Assembly: GCA_041751955.1 (NCBI GenBank)
Contig: JBGSIB010000002.1
Location: 25,877 to 89,876 of the forward strand
Source: UBA2040 sp041751955
GTDB taxonomy: Bacteria; Bacteroidota; Bacteroidia; Flavobacteriales_D; Crocinitomicaceae
Direction of reading: 5' to 3'
DNA: 64,000 nucleotides
The notes under the pieces were generated by a model. It saw only the letters and a list, made by a program, of their open reading frames with translations, had not been told where the DNA came from and searched no databases. Both the position numbers and the translations under genes were made by a program. How positions within the stretch are numbered: the first letter of the stretch is position 1; each line of letters begins with the position of its first letter. Positions 53,722-61,954 of the stretch are shown here, piece by piece.

Positions 53722-54750
53722 GTGCAAACAGACATTTATATCCTTGGAATCGAATCTTCGTGTGATGACACCTCTGCCGCTATACTCAAAAATAGTTCCA
53801 TTTTATCTAACGTAATCGCGGGGCAAAAGATTCACGAAGAATATGGCGGCGTTGTGCCAGAATTAGCGAGCCGTGCGCATCAGAAAAATCTAATTCCCGT
53901 TGTGGATGCGGCAATTAATAAAGCAGGCATAAATTTGAATCAATTGAGCGGTATCGCTTTTACACGTGGACCAGGATTGATGGGTTCTTTGGTGGTTGGA
54001 ACTTCCTTTGCAAAAGCACTTGCCATGGCAAAAAACATTCCCATGATGGATGTCAATCATATGCAAGGACATGTGCTAGCTCATTTTATTGACGATGAAG
54101 GTAAGGAGAAACCGACGTTTCCGTTTCTTTGCTTGACCGTTTCAGGCGGACATACACAAATTGTTTTGGTAAAAGACCATTTGGATATGGAAGTGATTGG
54201 CACCACGATTGATGATGCTGCCGGCGAAGCCTTTGACAAATCGGCAAAATTATTAGGATTTCCTTACCCTGGAGGACCACTTATTGATAAGTTTGCGCAA
54301 GTTGGAAATCCAGAAGCTTTCAGATTTTCCGAACCAAGAATGGAGAATTACGATTTCTCTTTTAGCGGTTTGAAAACATCCATTATGTATTTTTTGAAGA
54401 AGGAAACGAAAAGTAACCCCAATTTCATTGAAGAAAATAAAAATGACTTGTGTGCTTCTATTCAGCGTACCATTGTCTCCATTTTATTGAAAAAAATAGA
54501 AAAGGCTGCATCTGATTTAGGGATTTCTCAAATTGCAATTGCAGGAGGAGTTTCAGCTAATTCTGGATTAAGAAAAGCTATGTTGGAGCTGGGAGAGAAG
54601 AGAAATTGGAAAATATTTATTCCGAAATTTGAATACTGTACAGACAATGCTGCCATGATCGCTATTGCGGGAAAGTTTATGTTTGACAAAAAACTTTTTG
54701 CAGGACAAGAAATTACATCTAAAGCTCGAATGCCTTTTGTTAATGAATGA
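53722..54750 (+). CDS. tsaD: tRNA N6-adenosine threonylcarbamoyltransferase TsaD
   Basis: 342 residues from GTG 53722, which gives the usual start (QTDIYILGIESSCDDT). A TTG at 53689 in frame would place 11 odd residues and overlap tamB. Hallmarks: ESSCDDTSAA, YGGVVPELASRAH, GPGLMGSLVVG, metal His pair in NHMQGHVLAH, DDAAGEAFDK, and AGGVSANSGLR. TsaD makes t6A at position 37 of ANN-decoding tRNAs with TsaB/C/E. The tight divergence means promoters for tsaD and tamB must overlap the two 5' ends. Confidence 0.93.
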   Translation: MQTDIYILGIESSCDDTSAAILKNSSILSNVIAGQKIHEEYGGVVPELASRAHQKNLIPVVDAAINKAGINLNQLSGIAFTRGPGLMGSLVVGTSFAKALAMAKNIPMMDVNHMQGHVLAHFIDDEGKEKPTFPFLCLTVSGGHTQIVLVKDHLDMEVIGTTIDDAAGEAFDKSAKLLGFPYPGGPLIDKFAQVGNPEAFRFSEPRMENYDFSFSGLKTSIMYFLKKETKSNPNFIEENKNDLCASIQRTIVSILLKKIEKAASDLGISQIAIAGGVSANSGLRKAMLELGEKRNWKIFIPKFEYCTDNAAMIAIAGKFMFDKKLFAGQEITSKARMPFVNE

Positions 54751-54821
54751 TTTAGAATTAAGACTTGTTTGGGGGAAATTTAGATTGTTTTTTGTAAACT
54801 TGATAAACAAAACTTAGAAAA

Positions 54822-55532
54822 ATGAAAACTCCTGCTTGGGCTGTCGTGATTGGAATTATGCTGATGCTATTTGGTGCATGCGGTGCGATGAAACATTCTT
54901 ATGCCGTTATCACACCCCAAATGATGGAAATGCAAGAAAAAATAATGGATCGTACTATGGAGACCATAGAAGATAACGATTCAGATTATGACGATACGTA
55001 TGATGAGATCGACTCATTAGACTTTTACGATGAGGTCATAGAAGATGAAAACGAATTTGACGACAGTGGTGATGTCGATCAAACAGATACATTGCTGATA
55101 GAATCCGAAAGCATACCGCCGCCACAAGCTGAAAAGCAATCCAAAGAAGCGTTGAAACAGATGCGGGAAACAATGGATATGATTTATAAATTGTCGCCTT
55201 TTCAAAAAAAATGGATGGTTATTTTTGGCTATATCGGTGCGGCAGTGTGTCTGATTTATTTTTTTTCTGGAGTGTTTTTAGTCACCCGAAAAATTTTCTC
55301 CATTCGTTTTGTCTACTTTGCCTTGGCTTTGAGCATTGTTTTTACTTTGACACAAATATTCGTTTTATCCTCTGATACGGGTAGTGGTATGATGGGGAAA
55401 ATGAGTTCTTATGGCGGCATTTTTGGATTGGTTTTGGACATTATTTTACTCATTGTTTTCGCCATTTTGAACAAGTCCGATTTGTTTACCACCCAAAAGG
55501 AAGTTCCGAAAGAAGGTTGGGAAAATTTTTAA
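54822..55532 (+). CDS. Membrane protein with long acidic loop, unknown function
   Basis: 236 residues. An N-terminal hydrophobic segment (about 6-20), then a strongly acidic linker (about 50-100, many Asp/Glu, e.g. NDSDYDDTYDEIDSLD), then three more membrane helices (about 133-155, 165-185, 203-220) and a polar tail. No family recognised. A near-consensus -7 box (TAAACTTG, 54795-54802) is upstream. The acidic loop may bind divalent cations; this is only suggested by composition. Confidence 0.6.
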   Translation: MKTPAWAVVIGIMLMLFGACGAMKHSYAVITPQMMEMQEKIMDRTMETIEDNDSDYDDTYDEIDSLDFYDEVIEDENEFDDSGDVDQTDTLLIESESIPPPQAEKQSKEALKQMRETMDMIYKLSPFQKKWMVIFGYIGAAVCLIYFFSGVFLVTRKIFSIRFVYFALALSIVFTLTQIFVLSSDTGSGMMGKMSSYGGIFGLVLDIILLIVFAILNKSDLFTTQKEVPKEGWENF

Positions 55533-55586
55533 ACAAAATACACGGAAAGCTATTTTTCATCGTTTTCAACTAACAGTACACTGACT

Positions 55587-56930
55587 ATGCGCTTTCTATT
55601 ATTTTTACTCTTATTCGCTTTAAATTCTTTTGGACAAGGAATCAATAAGCTCGAAATTATGCCTTGTTATGACACAAAAATAGACAGCAACAAAAGTTAT
55701 CTCTATTGCGCCAGTTCAGTTTTGATGTGGAATTCTTTTACCGATTATTTGAGAGAAACGCCGAAATCAAAAGTCAATTCTGAATTTGTAAATGGGCTCA
55801 ATTCTCAAGTAAAAAAGGCTCTGCCCTTGGAAAAAGAATTTTATGTTGCCGGAACGGGAAGACCTCAAGAAGGAATTTTGGGAACAATTAACGAAGAGCT
55901 ACAGCGTAAATTTTTAAAACATTGGAGTCCAGACTATTCGTTTTCCGAGAACCCTTTGATATCCTATGCTTACCTCGAAAAAAATGTTATTTTTCATCGA
56001 AATTTGAGCGATCATTTTTATCAAAAACCCTTTAATGCGAATGTAGATGTTGACTTTTTTGGTATAGATTTCGACGATCCGAATTACACGAGAAAGGACA
56101 TTCTTATTTATGATTACCAGAATAAGGACAATTTCATTGTTGAAATCAAAACGAAGGACAGTTTGGATGAAATTTATTTTGCAAAAATTCCCTTAGATGA
56201 AAATTTATATCGCTTGTATGAAAATGTACTAAAAAGGGTGGAAAAGGGTAAAAAGGAAGCGTTTACCGGTTCTGATCAGCTGAGAATTCCTTATTTAAAA
56301 TTAGACACTTTGTTAGATTTCAAGGAGTTAAAGGGAATTGAATTTGAAAACGACAACTTAGAAAATGCTGCTATCGGAAAAGTGAATCAAAGTATACTCT
56401 TGGACTTGAATGAACAAGGGATACGTTTGAAATCTGAAATGTCAATGATAATAGACTTTCCTTCTTTTGATTACGAAAAAACACGGATCTTGGCTTTTGA
56501 CCAACCTTTTTTGATGGTGATGAAGCGCAGAAATAGTCCTGAACCTTATTTTTTATATTGGGTCAATGGAGCAGAGTGTATGCGTGCTTATTATAAAAAA
56601 GGTCGTCAAATAGAGGAGCATGAAAAAGCGCTTGTAGGCCGATGGAAAATAGATCACAAAATTCGCATCGACAGCACATTCTTTCAGTATGAATCTGATC
56701 TGGTAATTGAATATTTAGTTGACGGAACATTCAAAATTATATCACCGAATAGCCCAGTCACTGAAGGAACTTGGAAACTTTCGAAGGATCAGAAAACTTT
56801 GGTGAAGCAGTTTTATCGTGATCAAATTTCTGGTGATGAAAGTATCGATATAATTGAAAGTATTACAGATGAATATATTATAGAATCAGATAAAGGGAAG
56901 GTGTTTTACAAAAGACTAAACAATGAATGA
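55587..56930 (+). CDS. Secreted protein of unknown function
   Basis: 447 residues. Signal peptide MRFLLFLLLFALNSFGQ. Long globular part rich in charged residues, with a C-terminal lipocalin-like stretch (LVGRWKIDHKIRIDST, DLVIEYLVDGTFKI, EGTWKLSKDQKTLVKQF) resembling domains that test GxW. No family recognised. Its stop overlaps the next ORF by 8 bases, so it is co-translated with the lipoprotein gene. Confidence 0.6.
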   Translation: MRFLLFLLLFALNSFGQGINKLEIMPCYDTKIDSNKSYLYCASSVLMWNSFTDYLRETPKSKVNSEFVNGLNSQVKKALPLEKEFYVAGTGRPQEGILGTINEELQRKFLKHWSPDYSFSENPLISYAYLEKNVIFHRNLSDHFYQKPFNANVDVDFFGIDFDDPNYTRKDILIYDYQNKDNFIVEIKTKDSLDEIYFAKIPLDENLYRLYENVLKRVEKGKKEAFTGSDQLRIPYLKLDTLLDFKELKGIEFENDNLENAAIGKVNQSILLDLNEQGIRLKSEMSMIIDFPSFDYEKTRILAFDQPFLMVMKRRNSPEPYFLYWVNGAECMRAYYKKGRQIEEHEKALVGRWKIDHKIRIDSTFFQYESDLVIEYLVDGTFKIISPNSPVTEGTWKLSKDQKTLVKQFYRDQISGDESIDIIESITDEYIIESDKGKVFYKRLNNE

Positions 56931-57717
56931 TTTTTACACCATACGTCTAATTCTTATATTCAGCTTAATCTACTTGTTGTTGGCATGCTCTAGCGAAAAA
57001 GAGAAAACTTCTGAAGAGGTACGTTCTAAAACGGATATTGTCTCGAAAGAAGATGATAAAAACAAGAATGAACGGGTTGAAAATCAATTTATTACCTACG
57101 AATATTTCATTGCGAAAGATGAAAAGTTACTAGAACAAAATTGGGGTGATTTGAACAAGGACGGGAAGAAAGACGTGGTGTTGATCGTTGAGAAAACCGA
57201 TCCAAAGAACATGATTTACAACGAAGGTTTAGGAGTAGATACGCTGAATTGCAATCCCCGAAAAATCATGGTTTTGTTCTATACAAAAAGTGGATACGAG
57301 AAGGTGGTTGAAAATATTGAGTTTGTGCCAAGTGAAAACAGCTCGGTTAGTCCGTGTTTAGCTGATCCGCTAGAAGATGGATATGTTGAAATAAAAAAAG
57401 GCGTATTGCGTGTTTCTTTCAATTATTGGTTGAGTTGTGGTTCTTGGGAGATGTCAACGAATACTTATGTATTTCGATATCAAAACGATCAGGTGGAATT
57501 GATAGGTTTTGATTATTCGAGTATTCATCGAGCATCTGGTGAAATTAGGGAAGGTAGTTTCAATTTCATGACCATGAAAAAAGAGCTCAAAACAGGTGGG
57601 AATATAGCCGATGACTCGGAAGAAAACGTTAAGATCGCGAGGTCAAAAATTACTGGCGAAAGATTGTATGATTTGGCTGAAATAACTCAAGATTGGTCAC
57701 AACGTTTGTTTGAATGA
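56923..57717 (+). CDS. Lipoprotein with FG-GAP/VCBS-like motif, unknown function
   Basis: 264 residues. Signal with lipobox (IYLLLACSSE, Cys about 22), charged linker, then a domain with WGDLNKDGKKDVVLIVE. This resembles the calcium-binding LNxDGxxD loop of FG-GAP/VCBS repeats and of small Bacteroidota lipoproteins. The rest is beta-rich (FNYWLSCGSWEMSTNTYVFR). Starts within the previous gene (8-base overlap). Confidence 0.6.
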   Translation: MNDFYTIRLILIFSLIYLLLACSSEKEKTSEEVRSKTDIVSKEDDKNKNERVENQFITYEYFIAKDEKLLEQNWGDLNKDGKKDVVLIVEKTDPKNMIYNEGLGVDTLNCNPRKIMVLFYTKSGYEKVVENIEFVPSENSSVSPCLADPLEDGYVEIKKGVLRVSFNYWLSCGSWEMSTNTYVFRYQNDQVELIGFDYSSIHRASGEIREGSFNFMTMKKELKTGGNIADDSEENVKIARSKITGERLYDLAEITQDWSQRLFE

Positions 57718-57945
57718 GAGTGAACAAATTAATGCTGTATTGAAGTCATTTTTACAGAGAAATTTATCGCGAAGAGCGAGAAATAAAAATAGACACTGCC
57801 TTCAAAGGTGGAGAAGGTTTTCGCTATTTGGAAAGCACAGAATCGATTTCCATTCCAATATTCTTCAACGACGAATTGAATTTTTCAAAACACAACGAAG
57901 CACATCATCATTTTCCACAACTTCCTCCATGAGATTATAAGGTGC
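57718..57945 (+). pseudogene. Possible remnant coding fragment
   Basis: Two frames show protein-like sequence on either side of about 57770. The first gives NESEQINAVLKSFLQRNLSR, the second REREIKIDTAFKGG, continuing to NEAHHHFPQLPP and a stop near 57935. This looks like a short gene or domain broken by a frameshift, or chance. I recognise no family. No other feature fills the 260 bases before the TPM gene. Confidence 0.25.
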
Positions 57946-57977
57946 TGGCTTGGTAAACACTCTATATTTTCAACAAC

Positions 57978-59243
57978 CTACCAAGAGCTTCCTGAGCCGC
58001 CGCCACCGAAACTTCCTCCGCCAAAACTTCCGCTACCGCCCCACGAGCCACCGCCACCGCCTGAAACCCATCCGCCGCCTCCAGAGGTGCGACTAGAACG
58101 CTGCAATCGGGGAATGCGATAAGTAGTCTGATCAGTATGATTACAGGCTTTATTTTCACAAGAATATTTTCGCTCGCCTTCTCCAGCACTCGTGTAAGTA
58201 GGAGAAAACTTTATTCTGTCAAAGACTTTGTAGTAGGTTTTATACCGACACTTTGGGCATGGCGTGTATTTGGTGAACATGGGTTTGTAAGAAAGAATAC
58301 AGTAATCGTCATGATTTTCAGTTACCCAAACATCATAATCAACGCTTTTGACAATTTCTTCAGCTTGCTGCCCAAGGGTCAAAAATTCATCTTCTTCTTT
58401 TTCCGTTAATTTATGCATCAAATGGTTGGTGCGACCAGAAAAGCGAACTTGATTTCGATAGCGTTCTTTCAGTCTTTTGCTCAAAAAAACCAAGAAAATA
58501 TGGGTTACAGGAAAGAGAATAGCCCAAATCCAAACGGCAAATGCTTTTATGATATTGTATTTTTTGTAAGGGTCTTGTTGGTAGCGAATAAACAACAAGG
58601 CAATCAGGTATATCGCAACACCGAATAAATGCCAAGCGCCAAAAGTTATCCAGAAAATACGCGAACGCTCTCTAACGGTCTCTTGGTAACCCTGCGCTTT
58701 TTGCTCATCTAATTGTCGCTGCACTTCAGGATTTGCTTCCAAGGCTTGGCCACTCAATTCGCTGCAAACGCGTTTGACTCCATCCAAGATACCCAAGTCG
58801 TAATTATTTTGCTTGAAATAAGGAACCATTTCCTCCTGCTGAATGCGTTGCGCCAATAAATCTGTGATGATTGTTTCGGTGCCGTATCCTGTTTCAAATT
58901 CTACGCGTCTTTGATCCAAAACTAAAAGAATCAACATGCCATCATCTTTACCTCTTGTTCCAATTCCCCAATGTGTAGCTAAATCTGTTGCGAAATCTTT
59001 TGGAACGTTTTTACCAATCGAACGCAAACAAACTACGGCTACTTGGAATCCATCGTTTTCTTCTAAGGTGGATAAATGTCCGTTGATTTGCTCAATTGTG
59101 CTTTCACTGAGAATATGATCTGGATTACTGACGTACCCGTTTCCATCTGCTTTTGGACTAGGAACAGACTCAACTGAATAGAATTGTCCGTGAACAAAGT
59201 TCAAGATGGAAAGCGATAAAATAAATAAGACCGTTTTCATCAT
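57978..59243 (-). CDS. TPM-domain membrane protein with Cys-rich and Gly/Ser-rich C-terminus
   Basis: 421 residues. Signal peptide (LFILSLSILNFVHGQ), a TPM domain at about 40-165 (GYVSNPDHILSESTIEQING, THWGIGTRGKDDGMLILLVL, YDLGILDGVKRVC). Two membrane helices follow at about 202-222 and 238-260, then a Cys-pair module (CPKC and CENKAC, about 340-375) suggesting a zinc ribbon, and a Gly/Ser/Trp tail ending GGGGSGSSW. TPM proteins usually pair with LemA, which matches the adjacent upstream gene (4-base overlap). Role unknown; some TPM domains are phosphatases or photosystem-repair factors. Confidence 0.78.
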   Translation of the reverse strand: MMKTVLFILSLSILNFVHGQFYSVESVPSPKADGNGYVSNPDHILSESTIEQINGHLSTLEENDGFQVAVVCLRSIGKNVPKDFATDLATHWGIGTRGKDDGMLILLVLDQRRVEFETGYGTETIITDLLAQRIQQEEMVPYFKQNNYDLGILDGVKRVCSELSGQALEANPEVQRQLDEQKAQGYQETVRERSRIFWITFGAWHLFGVAIYLIALLFIRYQQDPYKKYNIIKAFAVWIWAILFPVTHIFLVFLSKRLKERYRNQVRFSGRTNHLMHKLTEKEEDEFLTLGQQAEEIVKSVDYDVWVTENHDDYCILSYKPMFTKYTPCPKCRYKTYYKVFDRIKFSPTYTSAGEGERKYSCENKACNHTDQTTYRIPRLQRSSRTSGGGGWVSGGGGGSWGGSGSFGGGSFGGGGSGSSW

Positions 59244-60178
59244 TCCGGGAAATCAATTTTGTCTAATCCTTTGCTGTCTTTAGGGTTATTCTGTAACATC
59301 GAATTGTAGACTGTTATAGCTTCAAACCATCGTTTTTTGGCAACAGCCATTCTATTTTCAAAACCTTCGAGTTGAATTCGTTCGTCATTTGAAAAATCAT
59401 TTTTAGCTCGAGCAGCACCCAAGTCTTTTTTCAGCTGACTTTCACTTTTTGTTAATTCTTCGAAATCAAAATTTTCCACGGAATTCACCGCATTTGAATT
59501 CCCTTGCGTACTGAACCAAGAAAGTAAAAAGTCATTACGCCGTTGAACAGCTTCCTTGAAAAGTCTTTCTTTTTCCTCGACATCATTAATTACATTCGTT
59601 TGGTTTTCAATGGAATAACCTTTGCGTATGATATTGGAAACGTCATCCGATGTAGTTTGACGGCTGCACATTGTTATACCTAAAAAAAGTAAAAGCAAAA
59701 TAGCACCACCAATACCCAGATATTTGAACAGCTTGGAACTGTATCGACTTTCTGACTTCTGATTTTCAACTGCGCTAAGCACGTGCAAAGCCGTCGCATC
59801 CAAAGGGTCCAAAATCAATTCTCTTTTGGCATATTCACCCGCTTTTGCGAGGTAATCGTCGTTTTTTTCTAAGATAGAAAGTTGATAGTATGATTGAGCC
59901 AAAACAGCGTTTCCATCTTTGATATACGGATTGATCGAAGTGGCTTCCTCTGCTGATTCAACAGCGTTCAAGTAATTTTTGACAGCTAAATGATTTTTGG
60001 CTAATTCCAAGGAATCATTCGCCTTTAACATCAAGGCATTCCATTCAGAGTCCACCATGCCCATATCTAGGGCGAGTTCTTTCAACTCAGCCAAAGTTAG
60101 CGGTCGGTCGCTATCAACTTGTGTTTTTTCGACCATTTTTTGAACATGGTCGCGAAATTTATCTTCTGAGTAACTCAT
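59240..60178 (-). CDS. TPR-membrane helix-LemA-like fusion protein
   Basis: 312 residues. The N-terminal cytoplasmic half (about 50-140) has TPR-like helices (SLELAKNHLAVKNYLNAVES, AEYAKRELILDP-type packing). A membrane helix spans about 153-169. The C-terminal half (about 194-300) carries the LemA pattern: NVINDVEEKERLFKEAVQRR and IQLEGFENRMAVAKKRWFEA followed by ITVYNSMLQNNP. Stand-alone LemA is shorter with an N-terminal anchor. Fusion to TPR is unusual. Partner of the TPM protein by overlap and known LemA-TPM neighbourhoods. Confidence 0.7.
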   Translation of the reverse strand: MSYSEDKFRDHVQKMVEKTQVDSDRPLTLAELKELALDMGMVDSEWNALMLKANDSLELAKNHLAVKNYLNAVESAEEATSINPYIKDGNAVLAQSYYQLSILEKNDDYLAKAGEYAKRELILDPLDATALHVLSAVENQKSESRYSSKLFKYLGIGGAILLLLFLGITMCSRQTTSDDVSNIIRKGYSIENQTNVINDVEEKERLFKEAVQRRNDFLLSWFSTQGNSNAVNSVENFDFEELTKSESQLKKDLGAARAKNDFSNDERIQLEGFENRMAVAKKRWFEAITVYNSMLQNNPKDSKGLDKIDFPE

Positions 60179-60232
60179 TCTTGTATCTTCCGATAAAGAT
60201 AAACAAGATTTAAAATCAGTTGGGTTTGAGAA

Positions 60233-60266
60233 TCAAAAAAAAAGTGAAATCTAAGATTCCACTTTT
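60233..60266 (-). terminator. Rho-independent terminator after the NTF2-like gene
   Basis: On the minus strand a stem AAGTGGAAT / ATTTCACTT (60242-60264) is followed by a run of Ts (plus-strand As 60233-60243). Confidence 0.7.
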
Positions 60267-60273
60267 TCCGGTA

Positions 60274-61161
60274 TTAGATAAAGATGGGTTCTAGTTTTTC
60301 CACATGGATAGATTTTATCCGTGCAAAAGCTTCATGGCTGTCATTTTCAAGTGTCCAACAGTTCTTGCTTAAAGAATTAACGGTCTGACCTTCATGATTT
60401 TTCCCTATGAAAAGCAAATCGAATTTTACTTCTATTTCATGACCTGGCAATTCAACAATTTGAAGGTTTACTGGGTCAATAGAAATTCCTTTCAGTTTTC
60501 CATTTATTCCGGTTATCCAGTTGTTTAAGTCGTTTTCATTTTTTATTATGGCAGATTGCAAAGGATATATTGTAAACTCTTTTGCGAAACAATCTCGATA
60601 GAATTTCGGGTCAGAAATATTATGTTCAATAATTCCCATGCAATAATATATAACTTCTGATGCCCGATTTCGCTCATAGGTGTTGATCGTTTGGCGAAAG
60701 GCTTCTTCTGTTTTTTTGATGATGATACGCTGAAAGATAAATTTTAGGGGATTTATTTTCATCAAATCTGCTTCGATTTGTAAAACAAAATTTTCACTCG
60801 TACCATCTGAGAAAGTGCGTTTATATTGACAAACTGCTTGAGCAGTATAAGTGCCAACTCCGCATGGATAGATGTTGATATCGCTTAAAACAAAATCAGC
60901 GATAAAATCTCCAGCTTTCCCAAAAATATTTATGAAATCATTTTTCCCAGTCACCAAACCAAGTGGACTCAGAATTTTGATGTTTTCGGCCAAAAGGTCC
61001 ATCTGAAACTTCGATTTTTCGACTGAAAAAGGAAGTTCCCATAGTTGTAACCATTTGTACAGGGTCGATTTAATAAAATTAGCTTCGCGTGTGTGACCAT
61101 GTAAAGGCCATGTGCCACCTGATTCGTTTTTTACTATTTTGTCCACACTTTTACTATGCAT
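60274..61161 (-). CDS. Two-domain NTF2/SnoaL-like protein of unknown function
   Basis: 295 residues from ATG 61161; an earlier ATG (61194) would add 11 residues between the two genes. Two consecutive cone-shaped NTF2-like folds are suggested by helix-rich starts followed by curved strands (EKSKFQMDLLAENIKILSPL; RASEVIYYCMGIIEHNISDP and EVKFDLLFIGKNHEGQTV). Ligand unknown. It lies 70 bases after the Crp/Fnr-type gene on the same strand and is probably regulated by it; ends at a terminator. Confidence 0.55.
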   Translation of the reverse strand: MHSKSVDKIVKNESGGTWPLHGHTREANFIKSTLYKWLQLWELPFSVEKSKFQMDLLAENIKILSPLGLVTGKNDFINIFGKAGDFIADFVLSDINIYPCGVGTYTAQAVCQYKRTFSDGTSENFVLQIEADLMKINPLKFIFQRIIIKKTEEAFRQTINTYERNRASEVIYYCMGIIEHNISDPKFYRDCFAKEFTIYPLQSAIIKNENDLNNWITGINGKLKGISIDPVNLQIVELPGHEIEVKFDLLFIGKNHEGQTVNSLSKNCWTLENDSHEAFARIKSIHVEKLEPIFI

Positions 61162-61231
61162 GCTTAGGAAATTGAGACCGCAAAGATGTGACAAACATCA
61201 GCATTATTTCTTGTCAATTGACAATTATCGG

Positions 61232-61813
61232 TTAAGGATGTGTTAATTCTTTTTTTATTCGACTTAGTGAACTTGGTGTAATCCCCAGATAACTAGATAT
61301 ATGCTTCATCGGAATGCGGTCAGCAACATTTTCATAAAATTTCATAAAATCGAGATAAGCGGAACGGCCATCCTCTGTTAACAATCTGCGCTGCATTTCC
61401 AGTTTCCTGGCAACATATATAGTCGCAAGGCTGGCCATTGTTATACAGATATTCTTACTTTTTTCGGTAATAATGTTCCAATTTTTTTTGGAAATCGTAA
61501 TGAAATGACAGTGCGTTTCACATTGTAAATACCCGTTGCTAGGTATTCCCCGTAGAAAACTCTCTAAGCGTGTTGCAACTTCAGATTCACCAATGAACGC
61601 ATTAGTTAATTCTTCACCTTTGTCGTTCAAAATGTAAAAACGCACTACACCAGATGTTACAAAATACATTTCTGTGCATATTTGTCCATATTCCAAAATA
61701 TGATCTCCCTTTTCGGATTGTTTTACTTCGCAAAGATCAATAAGGAGTTTCTTTTCCGTTTCACTCAAAGGAGTTAATTCTTCTAAAAAATTGATCAGTT
61801 TTCCTTGTATCAT
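61232..61813 (-). CDS. Crp/Fnr-family transcription regulator
   Basis: 193 residues. A cNMP-binding beta-roll (EKGDHILEYGQICTEMYFVT, SGVVRFYILNDKGEELTNAF, GESEVATRL) is followed by a short C-terminal HTH (DRIPMKHISSYLGITPSSLSRIKKE). It lacks Cys clusters of true Fnr, so redox sensing is unlikely. Such regulators are common next to small Bacteroidota transporters or enzymes. Two palindromic operator candidates lie in the 141-base space before the TonB receptor. Confidence 0.85.
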   Translation of the reverse strand: MIQGKLINFLEELTPLSETEKKLLIDLCEVKQSEKGDHILEYGQICTEMYFVTSGVVRFYILNDKGEELTNAFIGESEVATRLESFLRGIPSNGYLQCETHCHFITISKKNWNIITEKSKNICITMASLATIYVARKLEMQRRLLTEDGRSAYLDFMKFYENVADRIPMKHISSYLGITPSSLSRIKKELTHP

Positions 61814-61832
61814 AGTAAGGGTATTTATTTTG

Positions 61833-61848
61833 AGCTAAGCTCTTAGCT
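61833..61848. promoter_or_regulatory. Palindromic operator candidate AGCTAAG-CT-CTTAGCT
   Basis: Perfect 7-base inverted repeat with a 2-base centre, 19 bases upstream of the Crp/Fnr-type gene. Fits an autoregulatory site. A second dyad, TGAGT-TAT-ACTCA, lies at 61868-61880. Confidence 0.5.
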
Positions 61849-61954
61849 TAAATATAGTGATTTTTAATGAGTTATACTCAATTTAGGATATTTTAAACAA
61901 TTTTTTAGAAGGGGTTGTTCTTAAAGATATAATTTTACACCTCAATTGAGAAGT

